Below, piece after piece: positions 59,001 to 64,000 of a stretch of DNA of 64,000 nucleotides. The notes beneath the pieces are model-generated. The model did no database searches and was not told the DNA's origin. It worked only from the letters and a program-made list of their open reading frames with translations. A program made the position numbers and the translations under genes. Numbering within the stretch: the stretch's first letter is position 1; every line of letters begins with the position of its first letter. This DNA is from Ochotona curzoniae (taxonomy: Eukaryota > Chordata > Mammalia > Lagomorpha > Ochotonidae): assembly GCF_017591425.1 (NCBI RefSeq), contig NW_024467120.1, positions 12,118,746 to 12,182,745 on the forward strand. Direction: 5' to 3'.

Positions 59001-62000
59001 TAAAGTCCTCGTCTTGAAAGCGCCAGGATCCCATATGGGCGCCGGTTCTAATCCCAGCAGCTCCACTTCCCATCCAGCTCCCTGCTTGTGGCCTGGGAAA
59101 GCAGTCGAGGATGGCCCAAAGCCTTGGGACATTGCACCCGTGTGGGAGACCCAGAAGTTGTTCCTGGTTCCCGGCTTCGGATTGGTGCAGCACTGGCCAT
59201 TGCGGTCACTTGGGGAGTGAATCATTGGACAGAAGATCTTCTCTGTCTCTCCTCCTCTCTGTATATCTGACTTTGTAATTAAAATAAATAAATCTTAAAA
59301 AAAAAGAAAATATTGATCCCAAATCCTATCGCCTACCTCCTTAGCAAAATTCAAAAGCTCTTTAAAGAGAAGCTTTATTAAAAATTAAAAAGAAAGATTT
59401 CCTTGAAAGGCAGAGTGATAGAGACAGTGGGAGAAACAGTGGTATCTTCTATCCACTGGCTCATTCCCCACATGGCTGCAACAGTGTGGTCTGGGCCAGG
59501 CAAAGCCAGGAGCCTGGAGCCCCACCTGAGTCTCCCACATGGCTGCAACAGTGTGGTCTGGGCCAGGCAAAGCCAGGAGCCTGAAGCCCCACCTGAGTCT
59601 CCCACATGGGTAACAGGGGTCCAATTATCTGCTGCCTTCCCAGGCACATGAGCAGAAGGTGGGCCTGAAGCAAGGACTTGAACTTATATTCTGATATGGG
59701 ATGCTGGCCAGGCAAGGCTTAACCTGCTGTGCTACTACACTGACTTCTAAAGACAGGCTTCTTGTTGATGTTTGCTCCTTGCGGTACTTTTTGACAAGCA
59801 TCTTGCCTTTTTTCTATGGTTTTTGTATGTTTGTAGAGCACACAGTATTGGATCTTATAGGGATCATATTTTGGAAAAGAGCACATTCTCTATAAAGTTG
59901 ACTGGCAGGGCTTTATTAATCCAGTTTGAACTTGGATTCCACAGGCAAGGAGGCTGCATGCCAGCCTCCAGAGCTTCTGTCTCTTCTAGATCTCATCTGG
60001 AGCTTCTTTCCCTCCCAGTTCTCCAGGGTTCCGGACTTGCCCAGGGAGGGAGCTACAGAGGAGACATGGTGGCTGCTCCACAGTCCCAGGTGAGCGGGAG
60101 CTCCTTCCCTCCACAAATGCCCTTTGCTGCTTTGTACTTCCTGTGAAGGTTCCTCTCTCCCCAGTCGACCTTCACCCTCATCCTAGATGCTCTGCTCAAA
60201 CCCTAGATTGGACTTACATTTTCTCATTTGTCCCGATGTTGTTTATCATTGTCTAACTTCATTGTGGTGTCCACTTGGGAGTGTTTCTACTTTATTATTA
60301 CTTTTTGGGGAGGAAGGGAGACAGTCTGTGCTGCCCAGATGTTCCCTTCTCCATCTCTTTGGTCAGTCCCTTTCTTACACTGCTTTAGGAGCTGCTGAAA
60401 ATGGAAAGTGGGGCCCAGATGCTCCATCCTGGGTGGACGCAGCCAGATCCACCTCAGATGCACCTTTACATGGAAGAAAAGCTGGAGAGTTGTAACAGCC
60501 TCATCTCCCTAGGTAAGCTGAATAGACATTAATGTCTCTTAAGATTTTTGATATTCTGTGTATTACAGCCAATTGTGTCCTTAAAAGCTGCTGAACCCCA
60601 CTGTATTTGGATTCAAAACCACAATTTTGAGACTTAGTCACTAACTAGCTTCTTATCCTTCTGATCTTGCTTTACTCTCTACTGATGTTCTAGTTCTATT
60701 AAGTGGGATGGGATACGTGCAGGTCTGCCTCAGCACATGTGAGGTAAATGCTGATTTTCTCCCATTCTGTTCCTAGATCTGACAGGGCAGGAGAGTTAAG
60801 GGGGTATCCACAGGTGACCTTGGGTGACTTTAGACAATGACTACAGACCTGACCTTAGATATCAGAGCACAGAGGCATGTATTTCTGACTTGTCTGAGGT
60901 TACATAGATAATCAGTGGTACAGTGATCTCTCCAGACTAAAGCCAGCTCTCTTTGGGGGCACCTGTCTGCCTGGGGCACCATCAGAGATAACAACCCATT
61001 ATCACTGCAGACCAAATTCCAAACACATTTTTCCTGTTTCTTACAGAATGCTTCAGAACTTCTTTCTGCTGTTTATTGTTGCTTTCTGATCAGCCCTGTT
61101 GGTATAGTTGACATAATTCTAAGTGTGTGCTCCTGCCTCACTATTAAAGCTATTACATATTTCCCAGCACAGTCTTGGTCTCCACTACCCTCCTTCCATT
61201 CCCAGTACCCTTTGTTCAGTGGCCCCCTTCCCATTTCAGGTGCTCCTCCTTCTCCCAAGCACCCTTTTCTGCCTTTTATTCTCATCCTCATTCTGGCAAT
61301 TAAACCCTCCTCTTTGATATATGTCATGGCCTGGTGATCTTGCCTCCATGTTACTCATCACGGCACTTTCCTCCTATGAGAGCGTGTAATCAATAGTGCT
61401 GGCATTTGTTGTTTCAGGTGGTGACATAGAGACTAAGATCAGGAACTTGCCTTCAGCTGAGCCACAACCACAGCAAGAGCCAGGCCAGACACCAGGCCAC
61501 TTGGATGGTGACATTGCCCAGATTCCCACTAGTGCACAAGCTGGGGAGCCAGAGGGCAGGTTAAAAAGAAAGCGCCAGAATGCCGCAGGGAGTGGGCGGC
61601 ACATTTGCCATGAATGTGGGAAGAGTTTTGCACAGAGTTCAGGCCTGAGTAAACACAGAAGAATCCACACTGGAGAGAAACCCTACGAATGTGAAGAATG
61701 TGGGAAAGCCTTTATTGGGAGCTCTGCTCTTGTCATTCACCAGAGAGTTCACACTGGGGAGAAACCCTATGAGTGTGAAGAATGCGGCAAGGCCTTTAGT
61801 CACAGTTCAGACCTTATCAAACACCAAAGAACACACACTGGGGAGAAGCCCTACGAGTGTGATGACTGTGGAAGAACCTTCAGCCAGAGCTGCAGTCTCC
61901 TTGAACATCACAGAATCCATACAGGGGAAAAGCCATACAGGTGCACTGTGTGTGGCAAAGCCTTTAGGCGGAGTTCACATCTCCTGAGACATCAGAGGGT

Positions 62001-62280
62001 CCATGGGGGTAAAAAGATTCAGGAGTCTGAACGTGGAGAGGCCTGGGGATGCCAGGCTAAGATGGAAAGTCAGTTGGAAAATGCCCAAACTCCTGTGACT
62101 TATAAATGTAGTGAGTGTGAAAGAAGTTTTACTCAGAATACAGGTCTTCTTGAACATCACAAAATCCATACTGGGGAGAAACCCTATCAGTGTGACACAT
62201 GCGGAAAGGGCTTCATGCGAACGTCAAACCTCATTCAACATCAGCAGAGCCACGAGGGCAAGAAAATTCTATCCCAGTGA
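55575..62280 (+). CDS. ZKSCAN3: ZKSCAN3: SCAN, degenerate KRAB and C2H2 zinc-finger protein, whole coding span
   Basis: Five coding exons (55575-56006, 58027-58174, 60019-60089, 60389-60512, 61418-62280) join in frame to 545 codons; human is about 538. Order: acidic N-terminus, SCAN (about residues 46-128), linkers, degenerate KRAB-A (about 218-258), then seven C2H2 fingers, five in one block and two after a 33-residue spacer. The start MARESRES and the final ILSQ both match human. In human cells ZKSCAN3 is a nuclear DNA-binding protein reported to repress autophagy and lysosome genes, a role disputed in mice. SCAN should allow pairing with ZSCAN26, PGBD1 or other cluster members. All splice sites are GT-AG and no disruption is seen. 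Confidence 0.94.
56402..56739 (-). repeat. C-type SINE in ZKSCAN3 intron 1
   Basis: Reverse copy flanked by GTATTCCTTCTT at 56389-56400 and 56754-56765. Confidence 0.92.
57350..57678 (-). repeat. Diverged C-type SINE
   Basis: Reverse copy with a deletion in the middle (GGTTCCATCTTCTGATG replaces the usual block). Confidence 0.75.
57735..57870 (+). repeat. MIR element
   Basis: GGAGTAATGGTGGAGAACATGG, CTTGGAGTCTGGCCCAGG, CACTGCTACTTATTAACTG and GAGCAAGCTGCTTCTTAC match the forward MIR from head to core. Confidence 0.7.
58027..58174 (+). CDS. ZKSCAN3: ZKSCAN3 coding exon 2 (linker)
   Basis: Acceptor GATTTCTAG, donor GTGAGT at 58175, leaving phase 1. Reads [10 protein letters not shown] and [16 protein letters not shown], matching the human linker. 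Confidence 0.9.
58974..59303 (+). repeat. C-type SINE in ZKSCAN3 intron 2
   Basis: Full forward copy, with related flanks (ATATTGATCC) on both sides. Confidence 0.9.
59392..59748 (-). repeat. SINE with a 67-bp internal tandem duplication
   Basis: An older reverse copy. Positions 59471-59537 and 59538-59604 repeat the same 67-bp block, with one base different. Confidence 0.85.
60019..60089 (+). CDS. ZKSCAN3: ZKSCAN3 coding exon 3
   Basis: A 71-nt exon invisible as an open frame. Acceptor CCTCCCAG, donor GTGAGC at 60090. Completes the split valine codon and reads [19 protein letters not shown], parallel to the human segment; leaves phase 0. Confidence 0.87.
60389..60512 (+). CDS. ZKSCAN3: ZKSCAN3 coding exon 4 (degenerate KRAB-A)
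   Basis: Acceptor TGCTTTAG, donor GTAAGC at 60513, leaving phase 1. It aligns end to end with KRAB-A (LLK...[20 protein letters not shown]...LISL). The DV and core MLE residues that bind KAP1/TRIM28 are not conserved, as already seen in the human protein, so KAP1 recruitment is doubtful. Confidence 0.87.
60870..60960 (-). repeat. Possible MIR fragment
   Basis: TCTGAGGTTACATAGATAATCAGTGG and AGACTAAAGCCAGCTCT resemble reverse MIR; short and diverged. Confidence 0.4.
61418..62280 (+). CDS. ZKSCAN3: ZKSCAN3 coding exon 5 (seven C2H2 fingers)
   Basis: The acceptor GTTTCAG ends at 61417. A linker with [16 protein letters not shown] precedes [10 protein letters not shown]. Fingers 1-5 are linked by TGEKPYE/TGEKPYR. 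A spacer follows (ending [10 protein letters not shown]), then fingers 6 ([17 protein letters not shown]) and 7 ([17 protein letters not shown]). The stop is TGA at 62278-62280. Confidence 0.96.
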
Positions 62281-63535
62281 TCCATGCCATATGGGATGGA
62301 GTTGGTGCTCTTTCCTCACTGAACTGAAGCTATTCTGGTGCTACTCCTATCTATACAAATTGTGGGTTTGGGCTATATTTACTATTACACATCATTAGGT
62401 ATTAAAAATACATCAATTGCCTTGCAATGTCTAGAACATGATTGGGAAAAAGCTACACGAAGCTATGGGAGAACTGTCTGGGAGAGGTGGGACCTCCCCT
62501 GCTTGTTTCCTCACCCTCTGGAATTACATGGACTTGAGATCAGTTACTCCTCTCAGCTAGCACCTTCTGATGTCTGTTGGGTGATGGATATGATGGAGCC
62601 TGCTCTGTGACTCTTCTTTTTAACCATAATCAACCCTGCACAAGTGGTTAGATTCATGAAGTCTTTTATCCCTCTCTCTGTGCCTTGTAAACCGGTGCTA
62701 ACGAATACGTATTAAATGTGAGATTTCCTACTTAGCTGTGAAAGTTTTACATCCATATAGGTTTCTTTGGAACTTTCACTGAAGAAACCTTGTGTTGTGT
62801 CTGATTTCTGAAGTGGTATAGTTTTAGTACAATTTAGTGTTTTGTTTTGTTTTGCCAAGTACATGGGCTTGGCAGAGTAGGGGTGAAGATGGGGTTAATG
62901 TGAAAGCAGGGATCCTTGTTTCTTGACCAGCTGTGTTTCTTGGACTTTATATCATTGTGAATATGCACCATCCATTGAATTCCATTGTTCAGTTCATTTC
63001 TCCCTGAAGTTAATTTGGAATTCTTTAGGGAGAACATTTCTATCTAATTAGGCAGTTATCAAGTTAAGGTCACTTATTTAGTCAGAATAAAATGATCTAT
63101 CCTCTAATGCTAAGCATCTGGGTACTGAACCTCTTAGTTCCGTTTGTATTAAACAAGTGACATCTGCCAGAGCTGTAGACATTATCCTGCTCCTTCCAAC
63201 GTTCTGCAGACTGCATCAAAATTTCTCCCTGCTAAATTCACACTTCGTCCAGGTCCGTGGAATCAGGTCAAATATGTAACTCAAATATCATGGTTTCAGA
63301 CTCTGTTATTAGTGTCTGATACCTTTGGTCTCATTCCCTAATCTCCTGGGTAGTTATTCTTGATGAGAACTTCAACCAATAAGCTAACTTTTAAGGCTGC
63401 TTTCCATTAAACATCCTTGATCATCTGGTTTTCTTTTTCATTGGAATAAAAATTTCAGTCGTAGGAATTCAAATGAGAAATGTTTTCTAGTTTCCATAAT
63501 ACAAGTAGTATGTATATTTCCAGTGTACTTGTTTT
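62281..63535 (+). other. ZKSCAN3: ZKSCAN3 3'UTR and downstream
   Basis: Unique sequence with candidate poly(A) signals ATTAAA at 62711-62716 and AATAAA at 63086-63091. Which is used cannot be told from sequence. Confidence 0.45.
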
Positions 63536-63539
63536 TTTT

Positions 63540-63869
63540 TTTTTTTTTTAGATTTTATTTATTTTTATTGGACAGGCAGATCAGATTTACAGACAGAAAG
63601 AAAAACAGAGAAAGATCTTTCCCATTTGCTAGTTCACTCCTCAAATGGTCATAACAGCCAGAGCTGAGCCAATCTGAAGCCAGGAGCCAGGAGCTTCTTC
63701 CAGGTCTCCCACACGGGTACAGTGTCCCAAAGCTTTGGGCCATCCTCTACTGTTTTTCCAGGCCACAAGCAGGAGCAGGATGGGAAGCAGGGCTTCCGAG
63801 ATTAGAACCGCTGCCCATACGGGATCTTGGTGCTTGCAAAGTGAGGATTTAGCCATCACACTAGGCCCA
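63540..63869 (-). repeat. C-type SINE
   Basis: Reverse copy with a long T run at its left edge and a shortened head (CACACTAGGCCC). Confidence 0.85.
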
Positions 63870-63927
63870 ACAATTTTTTATAAACTTCACTAGTTGCTAT
63901 AGAAATATTCCCATATATGAGTTCTTT

Positions 63928-64000
63928 TGGGGTCAGCTTTGTGGCAAAGCAGATTGAACTACCATATGCGACGCTGGTATCCTGTGTGGGCACCTATCTG
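63928..64000 (+). repeat. SINE head, cut by the window edge
   Basis: GGGGTCAGCTTTGTGGC...ATCCTGTGTGGGCACC is the head of the older SINE subfamily, continuing beyond the window. Confidence 0.65.

Overview
The window is vertebrate nuclear DNA, and almost certainly from a lagomorph. Genes are split by GT-AG introns, promoters are CpG-rich, and about forty copies of a tRNA-derived, C-type lagomorph SINE run in both orientations. Ancient MIR and L2 fragments are also present. The SINE subfamily differs at many positions from the rabbit C repeat I remember, so a pika (Ochotona) fits better than a rabbit; that last step is inference.

The gene order is that of the SCAN/zinc-finger cluster beside the MHC (human 6p22.1): ZSCAN26 (+), PGBD1 (+), ZSCAN31 (-), ZKSCAN3 (+). 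1-10,290: ZSCAN26, with a CpG promoter near 260-620 and coding exons 5238-5657, 5977-6094 and 8554-9452 (478 codons, seven C2H2 fingers). 10,290-22,200: intergenic, dense SINEs plus a long minisatellite-bearing dispersed repeat. 22,200-32,110: PGBD1, with a CpG promoter, a SCAN exon, two short exons and one large piggyBac-transposase exon (about 730 codons). The KRAB-remnant segment of the human protein is missing, with SINEs in its place, yet the frame is kept. 35,280-40,000: a young, internally deleted IAP-like class II endogenous retrovirus on the minus strand. It has two 432-bp LTRs that look identical, a 6-bp target duplication, a tRNA-Phe primer site, and surviving matrix, RT/RNase H and Env-TM segments. 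42,200-44,400: ZSCAN31, a broken unitary pseudogene (-). 47,100-47,460: a possible relic of its promoter. 48,740-49,850: another copy of the minisatellite-bearing repeat. 53,590-62,280: ZKSCAN3, with a CpG promoter and five coding exons (545 codons; SCAN, degenerate KRAB, seven fingers). 62,281-64,000: its 3' region.

The intact genes encode nuclear DNA-binding or chromatin proteins that can pair through SCAN domains. ZSCAN26 and ZKSCAN3 are predicted sequence-specific transcription factors; PGBD1 joins a SCAN domain to a domesticated transposase. Exon limits were set by GT/AG sites, phase continuity and remembered human orthologues. No alignment was run, and repeat boundaries are approximate.
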